Source: Halomonas eurihalina
GTDB taxonomy: Bacteria > Pseudomonadota > Gammaproteobacteria > Pseudomonadales > Halomonadaceae
NCBI RefSeq assembly: GCF_008274785.1
Contig: NZ_VTPU01000010.1
Location: 1-64,000 of the forward strand
DNA length: 64,000 nt
Direction: 5' to 3'
The notes under the pieces were generated by a model. The model searched no databases. It was not told the origin of the DNA and saw only the letters and a program-made list of their open reading frames with translations. The translations under genes were made by a program, and so were the position numbers. This document shows, in pieces, positions 47,626 to 57,862 of this stretch; position 1 is the stretch's first letter, and the number at the start of each line of letters is the position of its first letter.

Positions 47626-49278
47626 ATGTATCGCTACGACAACCATGACCAAACCCTGGTAGACGAGCGCGTCGCCCAGTTTCGCGACCAGATGCGCCGT
47701 TACCTGGAGGGCAAGATCAGTGATGAGGAGTTTCTGCCACTGCGCGTGCAGAACGGCCTCTATATCCAGCGCTACGCTCCCATGCTGCGTATCGCCATCC
47801 CTTACGGCATGCTGGCTTCCTATCAGCTGCGCAAGCTCGGCGAGATCGCCGCGCGTTACGACCGTGGCTACGGTCACTTCACTACGCGCACCAATCTGCA
47901 GCTGAACTGGCCGAAGCTCGAGGACGTGCCGGACATCCTGGCCGATCTGGCCAGCGTGCAGATGCACGCCATCCAGACCAGCGGCAACGATATCCGCAAC
48001 ACCACCACCGACCAGTTCTCCGGCATCGCCGCCGACGAAGACGTCGACCCGCGCCCCTGGTGCGAACTGGTCCGTCAGTGGTCGACCTTCCACCCGGAAT
48101 TCGCCTATCTGCCGCGCAAGTTCAAGATCGCCGTGACCGGCGCGGAAGAAGACCGCGCGGCCATCCAGGTCCACGACGTGGGCCTGCGCCTGTGGCGCGA
48201 CGAGGACGGCGAAGTGCGCGTCAAGGTACTCGCCGGTGGCGGCCTGGGACGCACGCCGATGATCGGCGGCGTTGTGTGCGAGGACCTGCCCTGGCGCCAC
48301 CTGCTCACCTATCTGGAAGCCCTGGTGCGGGTGTACAACCAGTTCGGTCGTCGCGACAACAAGTTCAAGGCGCGCATCAAGATCCTGGTCAAGGCGCTTG
48401 GCATCGACGAATTCCGGCGTCGCGTCGAGGAAGAATGGGCCCATCTCAAGGATGGCCCCCAGACCCTCACCGAGGACGCGGTATCCGCCGTGGCCGAGCA
48501 CTTCGTCGACCCGCCCCGTCGTGAGGTCGCCGAGGACGCTATCGAGGCCTACGAACGTCTGCGCGGGGAAAACCGTGCCTTCGCACGCTTCGTGACCAAC
48601 AACGTCACCGACCACAAGGTCGCCGGCTACAAGGCCGTGACCCTGTCGCTCAAGCGTCACGACCACTCGCCCGGCGACGTGACCTCCGAGGACATGGCCG
48701 CGGTGGCGGACCTGGCCGATGAATTCGGCTACGGCGAACTGCGCGTCACCCACGAGCAGAACCTGGTGCTGACCGATGTGCCGGTGGATCGCATGGAAGA
48801 ACTCTGGCAGCGCCTCGATGCACTCGGCATGGCCAATCCGACCGTGGGCACCCTGGCCGATCTGATCTGCTGCCCCGGCGGCGATTATTGCTCGCTGGCC
48901 AACGCCAAGTCGATTCCGGTCGCCCAGGCCATCCAGGAGCGCTTCGAAAATCTGGATTTCCTCTACGACCTGGGCCCGCTGGAGCTCAACATCTCCGGCT
49001 GCATGAATGCCTGCGGCCATCACCACGTGGGCCATATCGGCATTCTCGGCGTCGACAAGAAGGGCGAGGAGTACTACCAGATCTCGCTCGGCGGCAGCCA
49101 GGGCAACGAGTCTTCGCTGGGCAAGATCCTCGGCCCCTCCTTTTACCGCGAAGATGTGACGGACGTGATCGACAAGCTGTTGAAGGTTTACATCGGGCAG
49201 CGCAATCCCGACGAGACCTTCCTCGACACCTATCGTCGCATCGGCCTGAAACCCTTCAAGGAGCAAGTCTATGCCTGA
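47626..49278 (+). CDS. Nitrite/sulfite reductase hemoprotein (CysI-like)
   Basis: A 550-residue siroheme/[4Fe-4S] reductase of the assimilatory sulfite reductase group. Repeats of the sulfite-reductase fold are seen (GHFTTRTNLQLNWPKLEDV; YGELRVTHEQNLVLTDVP). Cluster and siroheme Cys motifs are CCPGGDYCSLANAKS and SGCMNACGHHHVGHIG. It overlaps a DUF934 gene by 8 bases, the pseudomonad type of sulfite-reductase operon. The AT-rich 150-base upstream gap should hold its promoter, but no consensus is clear. Sulfite is the more likely substrate. Confidence 0.9.
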   Translation: MYRYDNHDQTLVDERVAQFRDQMRRYLEGKISDEEFLPLRVQNGLYIQRYAPMLRIAIPYGMLASYQLRKLGEIAARYDRGYGHFTTRTNLQLNWPKLEDVPDILADLASVQMHAIQTSGNDIRNTTTDQFSGIAADEDVDPRPWCELVRQWSTFHPEFAYLPRKFKIAVTGAEEDRAAIQVHDVGLRLWRDEDGEVRVKVLAGGGLGRTPMIGGVVCEDLPWRHLLTYLEALVRVYNQFGRRDNKFKARIKILVKALGIDEFRRRVEEEWAHLKDGPQTLTEDAVSAVAEHFVDPPRREVAEDAIEAYERLRGENRAFARFVTNNVTDHKVAGYKAVTLSLKRHDHSPGDVTSEDMAAVADLADEFGYGELRVTHEQNLVLTDVPVDRMEELWQRLDALGMANPTVGTLADLICCPGGDYCSLANAKSIPVAQAIQERFENLDFLYDLGPLELNISGCMNACGHHHVGHIGILGVDKKGEEYYQISLGGSQGNESSLGKILGPSFYREDVTDVIDKLLKVYIGQRNPDETFLDTYRRIGLKPFKEQVYA

Positions 49279-49786
49279 ACAGCAGCGTACCCTGATTGCC
49301 GATCGCCGTGTCCAGGATGATGACTGGGTGTTCCTTGAGGAAGGCGCGGAACGCCCCGCCGGTGCGCGCGCCATCGTCGCCCTGGCGGAGTGGCTGGATG
49401 CCCCGAGCACAGACGCCGCCCCGCTGCTGGCCAGCGATACTGAACTCACGCCCGAGCTCGCCGGGCAACTGCTCGAGGCTCCGCTGATCGCCATCGACTT
49501 TCCCAAGTTCACCGACGGCCGCGGCTACAGCATCGCGCGTCTGCTGCGCGAGCGTTACGGCTACACCGGGCAGATTCGCGCCGTGGGTGACGTGCTGATC
49601 GATCAGTTGTTCTACATGTCGCGGTGCGGCTTCAACGCCTTCCTGCTGCGCGAAGACCAGATCGTCGAGGACGCCTTGAACGCGCTGGATACCTTCAGTC
49701 TGAGCTATCAGCCCGGCACCGATACCGCCGAGCCGCTGTTCCGGCGCCGGATGCGTGAGGCGCAGCGCGAACAAGCCGTCGCCTGA
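49271..49786 (+). CDS. DUF934 protein, sulfite reductase partner
   Basis: A 171-residue DUF934 protein. The core FTDGRGYSIARLLRERYGYTGQIRAVGDVLIDQLFYMSRCGFNAF (read in parts) is the family signature. DUF934 genes regularly follow CysI-like reductases and are thought to serve as an accessory or electron-transfer partner; the mechanism is not established. It overlaps the reductase gene by 8 bases. A terminator follows. Confidence 0.9.
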   Translation: MPEQQRTLIADRRVQDDDWVFLEEGAERPAGARAIVALAEWLDAPSTDAAPLLASDTELTPELAGQLLEAPLIAIDFPKFTDGRGYSIARLLRERYGYTGQIRAVGDVLIDQLFYMSRCGFNAFLLREDQIVEDALNALDTFSLSYQPGTDTAEPLFRRRMREAQREQAVA

Positions 49787-49831
49787 CAGCGTCGCGTGCA
49801 ACGGCCATCAAACTAGCGGCAATGCCCAAAG

Positions 49832-49858
49832 AAGCCGGCCACGGTGGCCGGCTTTCTC
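49832..49858 (+). terminator. Rho-independent terminator of the sulfite reductase operon
   Basis: Ten-bp arms AAGCCGGCCA (49832-49841) and TGGCCGGCTT (49845-49854) with a three-base loop, then TTTC, about 45 bases past the DUF934 stop. Confidence 0.8.
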
Positions 49859-49986
49859 ACGTTTAGCGTCTCTCAAACCCACGGCGCTTGCCCGTCGTGT
49901 CGAATGGGAAGCCCATGTTATCGTCGCCCTCGTACGCTAGGCCGCTGGTGCCGACAAGATGAGACTTTCACGCTACGAGACCGATC

Positions 49987-50415
49987 ATGATAACCCCTCG
50001 CCGCTTGGGCCTTTTGAGCGTATGTTGCGCCCCTTTCGTCATTGCCGGCTGGTTCTGGCTGACCTGGCTCAGCCCCTGGACCTATGAACGCCCCGATTCG
50101 CTCCCGGAGGTGGCCAGCGGCGAACACCATCTCTTCGTTTACGGCACCCTGCGTTACGCCCCGATTCGCTGGCTCGTCTATGGTCGAACCGGTAACCCGC
50201 AATCGGTCGAACTGCACGGTTACCAACGCCAGGGTCTCGACCTCGCGCCGTCCGCAGGAGACAGCGTCGAAGGGCTCATGCTGACGGTCAACGGCGAGGA
50301 ACTGGAACACCTCGACCGCTACGAACGTCTGGGGATTCGCTACCTTCGTCAGGAAGTCACGCTCTCCAATGGGCAAGAAGCTTGGGTGTATCGACGGATG
50401 GAATCTTCGCGGTGA
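49987..50415 (+). CDS. Membrane-anchored gamma-glutamylcyclotransferase-like protein
   Basis: A 142-residue protein with one N-terminal transmembrane helix (about residues 8-30) followed by a small AIG2/GGCT-fold domain: the substrate loop reads FVYGTLR and the C-terminal part contains EELEHLDRYERLGIRYLRQEV with the likely catalytic Glu. GGCT enzymes release 5-oxoproline from gamma-glutamyl peptides. The membrane anchor would place the domain outside the cytoplasm, which is unusual for this fold. Activity inferred. Confidence 0.78.
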   Translation: MITPRRLGLLSVCCAPFVIAGWFWLTWLSPWTYERPDSLPEVASGEHHLFVYGTLRYAPIRWLVYGRTGNPQSVELHGYQRQGLDLAPSAGDSVEGLMLTVNGEELEHLDRYERLGIRYLRQEVTLSNGQEAWVYRRMESSR

Positions 50416-50541
50416 GATTTGTTTTACAGCATATAAGATAACGGTATAAATCGAAATTATTTTCCCAGGGAAGTCCTGAGTACACCACTCTCATATAGAC
50501 GATATGGCTTCGGCATGAGACGACCCTGACAGGAGGACGTC

Positions 50542-51003
50542 ATGGATTCTGAACTGACACTACTGGAAATGTTCACCCGCCTGACGGCGGCCTCAGGACT
50601 GGCGCTGGTGCTCGGCATCGAACGTGAATTCCGTGGCAAGCCCGCCGGACTGCGATCTCACATGCTGGTCGCGTTGGGAGCGGCCGCCTTTCTACTGGTC
50701 GGCCTGGAAATTCTCTTTTCCACCACTGGCAACGACCCGACAGCGCGCATCGATCCGACCCGAATCGTCGAGGGCGTCATCGGCGGCATCGGCTTTCTGG
50801 GCGCCGGCAGCATCATCCGCAGCGGCACCACCGTACAGGGCATCACCACGGGTGCTTCGATCTGGCTGGCCGGCGCCATCGGTATCTGCGCCGGCGTCGG
50901 CGATCTTGCGTTGGCGACCATGGTCACGCTGCTGGCATTGATCATCATGACGGTGCTCGGCGCCATTGAGCGTGCCCTGCCCTGGCATAAGCGCGAGGAA
51001 TGA
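50542..51003 (+). CDS. MgtC/SapB-family membrane protein
   Basis: A 153-residue MgtC-type protein with four to five membrane helices. The conserved N-terminus ASGLALVLGIEREFRGKPAGLRSHMLVALGAAAFLLV (read in parts) is the family signature, and GVIGGIGFLGAGSIIRSG follows. The family is linked to growth in low magnesium and to ATP-synthase inhibition in pathogens; here a general role in ion stress is likely. AGGAGG lies just before the ATG. The upstream gap is AT-rich and contains no visible leader ORF. Confidence 0.88.
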   Translation: MDSELTLLEMFTRLTAASGLALVLGIEREFRGKPAGLRSHMLVALGAAAFLLVGLEILFSTTGNDPTARIDPTRIVEGVIGGIGFLGAGSIIRSGTTVQGITTGASIWLAGAIGICAGVGDLALATMVTLLALIIMTVLGAIERALPWHKREE

Positions 51004-51087
51004 GCCGAGTGAACAGCGGTGTTGTGGGGCTGAGTGGCGACGGCCTACAATGGCTCCGCGCCATTCGACCGACCATAAGGCCCCGCC

Positions 51088-52473
<1,386 letters not shown>

Positions 52474-52566
52474 TCCGACCCGTACCGACCGATGACACTG
52501 CTCCAATCATGCCTTGAGCTTGGTACGCCAAGCGGCGACCATGACGGAATATTCTAGGAGAACGCC

Positions 52567-53208
52567 ATGACACGAGATATTGCCGATATACGGCGCGACT
52601 ATGAAGGCGGTCGGCTCGAAGAAGACCAGGTACCCGACCAGCCCTTGTCCCTGTTTGATGAGTGGCTGGCCCTGGCCCTGGAGTCCGAGGGGGACGACGG
52701 CAATGTCATGACCCTGGCCACTGCCGACAGCCAGGGCATGCCCCATGCTCGCGTGGTGTTGCTCAAGGATTTCAGCGAACAGGGGCTGGTCTTCTATACC
52801 AATTACCAGAGCCACAAGGGCAGCGAACTGGCCAATGTGCCACATGCCGCCCTGGTCTTCTGGTGGCCGTCCCTGGGCCGGCAGGTGCGCGTCGAGGGCC
52901 CTGTGGAACAAGTCAGCGATGCGGAATCCGACGCCTACTTCGCCAGCCGCCCCCGGGCCAGCCAGCTGGGCGCCTGGGTCGCCACCCAGAGCGTGGTGAT
53001 TCCGGGCCGTAACTGGCTCGAGGAACGCGAACAGCGCTTCCAGCGAGCCTATGAAGGCCAGGAGATCGAGCGGCCCGGCCATTGGGGCGGCTATCGTGTG
53101 GTACCGGAAATGATCGAGTTCTGGCAAGGACAGCCGAGCCGCCTGCACGACCGTATTCGCTACGAGCGACGCGCCAGCACCTGGAGCCATTTCCGGCTGG
53201 CTCCCTGA
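52567..53208 (+). CDS. pdxH: Pyridoxamine 5'-phosphate oxidase PdxH
   Basis: FMN-dependent final step in pyridoxal-5'-phosphate synthesis and salvage. The 213-residue sequence has RRDYEGGRLEEDQVPDQPLSLFDEWL, the FMN/PLP-binding RVVLLKDFSEQGLVFYTNY, and the C-terminal signature RLHDRIRYER...W. TAGGAGAA precedes the ATG. PLP supports EctB and other aminotransferases here. Convergent with the acetyltransferase gene. Confidence 0.96.
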   Translation: MTRDIADIRRDYEGGRLEEDQVPDQPLSLFDEWLALALESEGDDGNVMTLATADSQGMPHARVVLLKDFSEQGLVFYTNYQSHKGSELANVPHAALVFWWPSLGRQVRVEGPVEQVSDAESDAYFASRPRASQLGAWVATQSVVIPGRNWLEEREQRFQRAYEGQEIERPGHWGGYRVVPEMIEFWQGQPSRLHDRIRYERRASTWSHFRLAP

Positions 53209-53223
53209 CAGCGGAGGCGCCGG

Positions 53224-55974
53224 TCAATCCGGCAGCGCCGTCTCGAGACGATGGCGCTGCCATTCGCTCTGCGGTTCGTTGAGGCGCAGCACGGCATCCA
53301 CGACCTGTTCTTCCATGTTGTAGCGTTGACGAAAGCCGAGCTGCTTCATCAGTGCACGCATCGGATGGTTATCGGCCATGATCTGGCCGACCATCTCCAG
53401 GGTGCCAACCCCCTTGCTGTAGCGGATCATCCTTTCCATCAGCAGCTTGCCGATGCCCAGCCCCTGCAGGTCGTCGCGGATGATGATCGAGAATTCGGTG
53501 CGAATATTGTCCGGATCGTTCCAGACCCGCACCACGCCCAGCATCTCCTTGGTCCCATCGTCGAGCAGGTGCTCAGCGATGAACGCCATCTGGCGGTCAT
53601 AGTTGATATGCGAGAGCATCGACAGGTCTCGCTGTGACAAGTCCGCCTTGTGGTGGAAATAGCGGAACCGGATGCTCTGCTCGGAAAGCTGGGTGTGAAA
53701 GCGCGTGATCAGCGGCGCGTCCTCGGCACGAATCGGTCGCACCTCGACGTCCCAGCCATTGCCGAGCGTCACCCATTCGCGCAGTTCCTCGGGATAGGGC
53801 ATGATCGCAAAGCGTGCCGGCTCGCCGAGATCCATGGCGAAATCCACGGCCACCAGGCCATCACGATTGAGCAGCACCGGGTTGAGTTCGAGCCCATTAA
53901 GCGCCGGCAGATCGCTGGCCATCTGCGAGAGCTTGACCAGCAGCTCGCAGATGCGCTCGATGTCCCGTTCGGGATCGCTCGAATGCTCGCGAATCAAGCG
54001 CGCCGCATGGGTTCGTCCGACCACATCCGCCGCCAGGGACATGTTCAATGGCGGCAAGGCCACTTGCCGATCGGCCAGGATATTGACCTTGTAGCCACCG
54101 ATACCGAACACGATCAGCGGCCCGAACACCGGGTCCCGGGTGATACCCGCGCACAGCTGCATGGAATGCTTGCCGCGCTGCATCGCCTGGAGGCAATACT
54201 CGCGAATGACGAGATCGGGAAACTTCTCGCGCACCTTGTCACCCAGCCGGATCACCCCTTCGGCCACCTGTTCGGGTGTGGCCAGATCCTGCAACAGCCC
54301 TGCCGAAAGCTTGTGCGGATGGCGTCGATACCGAAAGGGACGACAATTGCCATCGTGCACCACCTTGAGCGCCATGGGCCCGTCGAAGCCTTGCGCGGCC
54401 TCGTCGGCCTGTTCGGGCGACTGCAGATAACGACTCGGGGCGGGAGGAATGCCGTAGGTCTCGAGTACCCGCGACACCTCGGAGTGGTCGAGACTCTGAC
54501 GCCCCTCGGCCCGGGCGCTGTCGATCAGTTCGCGGCAATGGGCACGGATCGCCGGCGTGGTATCGAAAGGCAAGCTCGGCGGCGTTTCCTGGAGCAGCAA
54601 CTGCACTCGCTGGTAATCGACCATGTGCATGAAGGCCTTGATAGCCTTCTCCGGCGAGATGTAGGTGGGAATTCCCGCCTGATTGCACTCATGCCGGGCC
54701 GATAGAGCTTCCTCCAACCCCATCCAACTGGTCAGCAGGTTACGCTTGAACCGCTTGCGGGCCTCGATAACGGCTCGTGCCGTGTCTAGCGACGGTGCCA
54801 GTCGGGTCGGCGCATGCACCACCAGCACGGCATCGACGCCAGGGTCGGCGGCGACCAGTTCCAGGGTCTCGACGAAATCCTCTGGCGTGGCAAGCCCCCC
54901 GAGATCCACCGGATTCTCGCCTGGCTTGCTGCGGTCCCGGTGTTCCTGCCGAAGCCTGCGCTGCGTTGCCTCCTCGAAGGTCGCCAGGCGACCGCCGGCA
55001 CTGATCAGCTTATCGATGGCCAACATCGCCGGCCCCAGGCCATTGGCAACCACCGCCAGACGATCGCCGCGCAGCGGCTTCATGCGCGACAACGTCTCCA
55101 GGGCATCGAACAGCTCATCTGAGTCATCGACGCGCACCACCCCGGCACGCGCGAAGGCGGCATCGAAGACCTGGTCGCGGTTGGCAACGCCCGGTGTCGG
55201 CGGCAAATTCGAGATGTCCGATTCCGCGGTGCGGCCGCTCTTGATGGCCAGCACTAATCGATGACGCGAGGCATCGCGCATCGCGGTCATCAAGTGCTGG
55301 GCGTCGAGGATGCGCTCCAGGTGCAGCAGGATGGCCTGAGCCGGCGCGTACTGATTGATGTAGTCGATCAGGTCCGGCAGCATCACGTCGACGCTGTCGC
55401 CCAGCGTCAGCAGATGTGAAAAGCCGATGCCACGCCCCGCTGCCCAATCGATCATGGCATTGCCCAGCATTCCCGACTGCCCCAGGTAGGCGACGCGACC
55501 ACGCTTGACCGGTTGACTGGCGTAGGAGGCGTTGAGCTTGCGACCCGGCACGATCAACCCCATGCACTCGGGACCGAGCACGCGTATGCCGGAGGCCCGC
55601 GCCGCACCCAGCATGCGCGAGCGCACCGATCCTGTCTCACCACAGGGATCATCGAGATGCGCGCCACCCGACAGCACCAGTGCCGCCCGTATCCCGAAAC
55701 GTCCCAGCCGCTCGATCATGGCCGGCACCGTTTCCACCGGCGAGCAAATCACCGCCAGGTCCGGCACCTCCGGCAGGCGTGAGACACGACTCACGCAGGG
55801 TTCACCGAACACCTGCTCGTAGCCCTTGGGATTGAGCGCCCAGATCGCGCCGGAAAAGCCTCCCTCACGCAGATTGCGCAGCACCAGCCCCCCCATGGAG
55901 TGAGGTTTCTCCGACGCGCCGACCACCACAATGCTGCCCGGCTCGAAGAAGTGGGAAAGAAAGCGGGTGCTCAT
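53224..55974 (-). CDS. Protein lysine acetyltransferase, Pat/PatZ type
   Basis: A 916-residue protein combining an NDP-forming acyl-CoA synthetase-like region (CoA-binding FFEPGSIVVVGASEKPHSMGG at the N-terminus, then GQSGMLGNAMIDWAAGRGIG, then an ATP-grasp region) with a C-terminal GNAT domain (VRPIRAEDAPLITRFH, LQGLGIGKLLMERMI). That architecture is Pat/PatZ, which acetylates acetyl-CoA synthetase and other proteins. The ATG at 55974 has GGAG upstream; an ATG four codons earlier has none. Divergent from a deacetylase-family gene. Confidence 0.9.
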   Translation of the reverse strand: MSTRFLSHFFEPGSIVVVGASEKPHSMGGLVLRNLREGGFSGAIWALNPKGYEQVFGEPCVSRVSRLPEVPDLAVICSPVETVPAMIERLGRFGIRAALVLSGGAHLDDPCGETGSVRSRMLGAARASGIRVLGPECMGLIVPGRKLNASYASQPVKRGRVAYLGQSGMLGNAMIDWAAGRGIGFSHLLTLGDSVDVMLPDLIDYINQYAPAQAILLHLERILDAQHLMTAMRDASRHRLVLAIKSGRTAESDISNLPPTPGVANRDQVFDAAFARAGVVRVDDSDELFDALETLSRMKPLRGDRLAVVANGLGPAMLAIDKLISAGGRLATFEEATQRRLRQEHRDRSKPGENPVDLGGLATPEDFVETLELVAADPGVDAVLVVHAPTRLAPSLDTARAVIEARKRFKRNLLTSWMGLEEALSARHECNQAGIPTYISPEKAIKAFMHMVDYQRVQLLLQETPPSLPFDTTPAIRAHCRELIDSARAEGRQSLDHSEVSRVLETYGIPPAPSRYLQSPEQADEAAQGFDGPMALKVVHDGNCRPFRYRRHPHKLSAGLLQDLATPEQVAEGVIRLGDKVREKFPDLVIREYCLQAMQRGKHSMQLCAGITRDPVFGPLIVFGIGGYKVNILADRQVALPPLNMSLAADVVGRTHAARLIREHSSDPERDIERICELLVKLSQMASDLPALNGLELNPVLLNRDGLVAVDFAMDLGEPARFAIMPYPEELREWVTLGNGWDVEVRPIRAEDAPLITRFHTQLSEQSIRFRYFHHKADLSQRDLSMLSHINYDRQMAFIAEHLLDDGTKEMLGVVRVWNDPDNIRTEFSIIIRDDLQGLGIGKLLMERMIRYSKGVGTLEMVGQIMADNHPMRALMKQLGFRQRYNMEEQVVDAVLRLNEPQSEWQRHRLETALPD

Positions 55975-56087
55975 CGGATGCTCCATCGGCTGGATGTTAC
56001 AAGGTTTTTCCCTATGTACGACTTATTGCCAGTGTCATGCAAGGACTCCCGCCCCCTATGGTAGGCGCAACTCAGCGGAGGGCACGC

Positions 56088-57020
56088 ATGATCACGGCCT
56101 ATATCACCCACCCCGACCATCCCCGACACTACATGGGGCCCGAACATCCCGAGTCGCCCCAGCGGCTGGATGCCATCCGCGCCCGCCTGCTGCGCTCGGG
56201 CATTCTCCAGCAGACCATGCAGTCCGAGGCGATCGAGGCCAGCGCGGCACAATTGCAGCGTGTCCATCCCGAGACGCACCTGCGCACTCTCGAGCGTTGC
56301 TTGCCGGAGCAAGGCATCGTACCGATCGACGGCGATACCCTGATAACCCCCGATAGCCTGCGCATCGCCAGGCTCGCCGCCGGTGCGGCGATCAAGGGCA
56401 TCGATCGTGTCTATCGGCATCAGGCGGACAACGTCTTCTGCGCCATGCGCCCACCCGGCCACCATGCCGAGGCCAACGACGCCATGGGCTTTTGCCTCTA
56501 CAACAATGTCGCGGTGGCCGCCGCCCATGCCCGGAGCGAATATGGCGCGCGTCGGGTGGCGATTCTCGATTTCGATGTCCACCAGTGCAACGGCACCATC
56601 GATATTTTCCAGAACGACCCGGGCGTGCTGATCTGTACCAGCTTCCAGTATCCCTTCTATCCTTGGCGCTATCTCGACTGCCGAGCTTCCAACATCGTCA
56701 ATACACCACTGCCGGCCGGCACCGACGGCCCCGCCTTCCGTCGCGCCATCGAAGCAAGCTGGCTGCCCGCCCTGCACCATTTCAAGCCCGACCTGGTGCT
56801 GGTCTCGGCAGGCTTCGATGCCCACCGCGAGGATCCCCTGGCCGAACTCTGCCTGGGCGACGAAGATTTCTACTGGGTGAGCCGCCTGGCCGTGGAGATC
56901 GCCGAGCGCTATGCCCAGCGCCGACTGGTCACGGTTCTCGAGGGCGGCTACGCGGGCGACGCCCTGGGGCGCAGCACCGAGGCCTATCTCAAGGCCTTGC
57001 TCGGCCTGCCCTTCGATTGA
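56088..57020 (+). CDS. Histone deacetylase-family protein
   Basis: A 310-residue member of the HDAC/acetoin-utilisation family. MRPPGHHAEANDAMGFCLYNN gives the catalytic His pair, DFDVHQCNGT carries the Asp and His zinc ligands, and SAGFDAHREDPLAEL a later Asp ligand. The usual DVHHGNGT reads DVHQCNGT. CGGAGGG precedes the ATG. It is divergent from a Pat-type protein acetyltransferase, so it may remove the acetyl marks that enzyme adds, or act on acetylated polyamines. Confidence 0.88.
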   Translation: MITAYITHPDHPRHYMGPEHPESPQRLDAIRARLLRSGILQQTMQSEAIEASAAQLQRVHPETHLRTLERCLPEQGIVPIDGDTLITPDSLRIARLAAGAAIKGIDRVYRHQADNVFCAMRPPGHHAEANDAMGFCLYNNVAVAAAHARSEYGARRVAILDFDVHQCNGTIDIFQNDPGVLICTSFQYPFYPWRYLDCRASNIVNTPLPAGTDGPAFRRAIEASWLPALHHFKPDLVLVSAGFDAHREDPLAELCLGDEDFYWVSRLAVEIAERYAQRRLVTVLEGGYAGDALGRSTEAYLKALLGLPFD

Positions 57021-57028
57021 ACCACGCC

Positions 57029-57048
57029 GTTTCCCAGCATCGGGAAAC
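57029..57048 (+). terminator. Hairpin after the deacetylase-family gene
   Basis: Arms GTTTCCC and GGGAAAC with a six-base loop, eight bases past the stop. No clear T-run follows, so it is a weak terminator or a second copy of the GGAAAC/GTTTCC site seen before the XRE gene. Confidence 0.4.
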
Positions 57049-57143
57049 ACGACCGGCAACACCTGGCGGTACCGACATGTCGCCATCGGCCAGGTACGGG
57101 TCGCCGGGACTACCCGACGGCCCGGCTGGTTATGGTAATCTGG

Positions 57144-57160
57144 CGGAAACTCCGTTTCCG
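57144..57160. promoter_or_regulatory. Inverted repeat operator upstream of the XRE-cupin regulator
   Basis: Arms CGGAAAC (57144-57150) and GTTTCCG (57154-57160) around TCC, 14 bases before the regulator ATG. A TATGGTAAT element just upstream (about 57131-57139) could be the -10. The position fits autorepression by the XRE protein. Inferred. Confidence 0.55.
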
Positions 57161-57173
57161 ATAGTGAATTCCG

Positions 57174-57806
57174 ATGACCGCCAGCAACGATCAGGACGCC
57201 GCCCTGCGCATTGCCTCCGGGCGCAAGCCATTCGTCGAGCCCTTGCGGCTCGGCGAACGGCTCAAGGAGATCCGCCTGGCCAATGAATGGACCCTGGGCG
57301 ATGTCAGCGAGCGCACGGGGCTGGCACGCTCCACCCTTTCCAAGATCGAGAACGACCAGATTTCACCGACCTTCACCGCGGTGCAGAAGTTGATCAGCGG
57401 CCTGGATATCGACCTGCCGCAGCTACTCAGCCAACCGCGGACCAAGACGCGCACCATGGGCCGCCGAGACCTGACGCGCCGCGGCGAGGGTCAACAGCAT
57501 CCCACCCCGACCTACGAGCATGAGCTGCTCAGTTGCGAACTGGCCCAGAAGCGCATGATCCCTTTCAAGACCATCGTGCGAGCGCGTCGCTTCGAGGAAT
57601 TCAGCGAATGGGTCCGCCACGACGGCGAGGAGTTCCTGATGATCCTCGAGGGCGATATCCTGCTGTTCTCCGAGTTCTACGAGCCGCTTCAACTGGCCAA
57701 GGGCGACAGCATCTACTTCGACAGCGACATGGGTCATGCTCTGGTCTCGGTCAGCGAAGAGGACGCCGTGGTGCTGTCAGTGTGCACGCCGCGGGATGGG
57801 AATTGA
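57174..57806 (+). CDS. XRE-family regulator with C-terminal cupin domain
   Basis: A 210-residue regulator. N-terminal helix-turn-helix (LGERLKEIRLANEWTLGDVSERTGLARSTLSKIENDQISP, read in parts) is followed by a linker and a cupin_2 domain (DGEEFLMILEGDILLFSEFYEPLQLAKGDSIYFDSDMGHAL, read in parts). Regulators of this kind often control amine, polyamine or amino-acid metabolism. A perfect dyad lies directly upstream. The DUF1244 gene follows 56 bases later. Confidence 0.87.
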   Translation: MTASNDQDAALRIASGRKPFVEPLRLGERLKEIRLANEWTLGDVSERTGLARSTLSKIENDQISPTFTAVQKLISGLDIDLPQLLSQPRTKTRTMGRRDLTRRGEGQQHPTPTYEHELLSCELAQKRMIPFKTIVRARRFEEFSEWVRHDGEEFLMILEGDILLFSEFYEPLQLAKGDSIYFDSDMGHALVSVSEEDAVVLSVCTPRDGN

Positions 57807-57862
57807 CGAACAGCGTACCTCCTTCGGCAAGATATCGAACCTCTACTCAATGGAGCGACACC

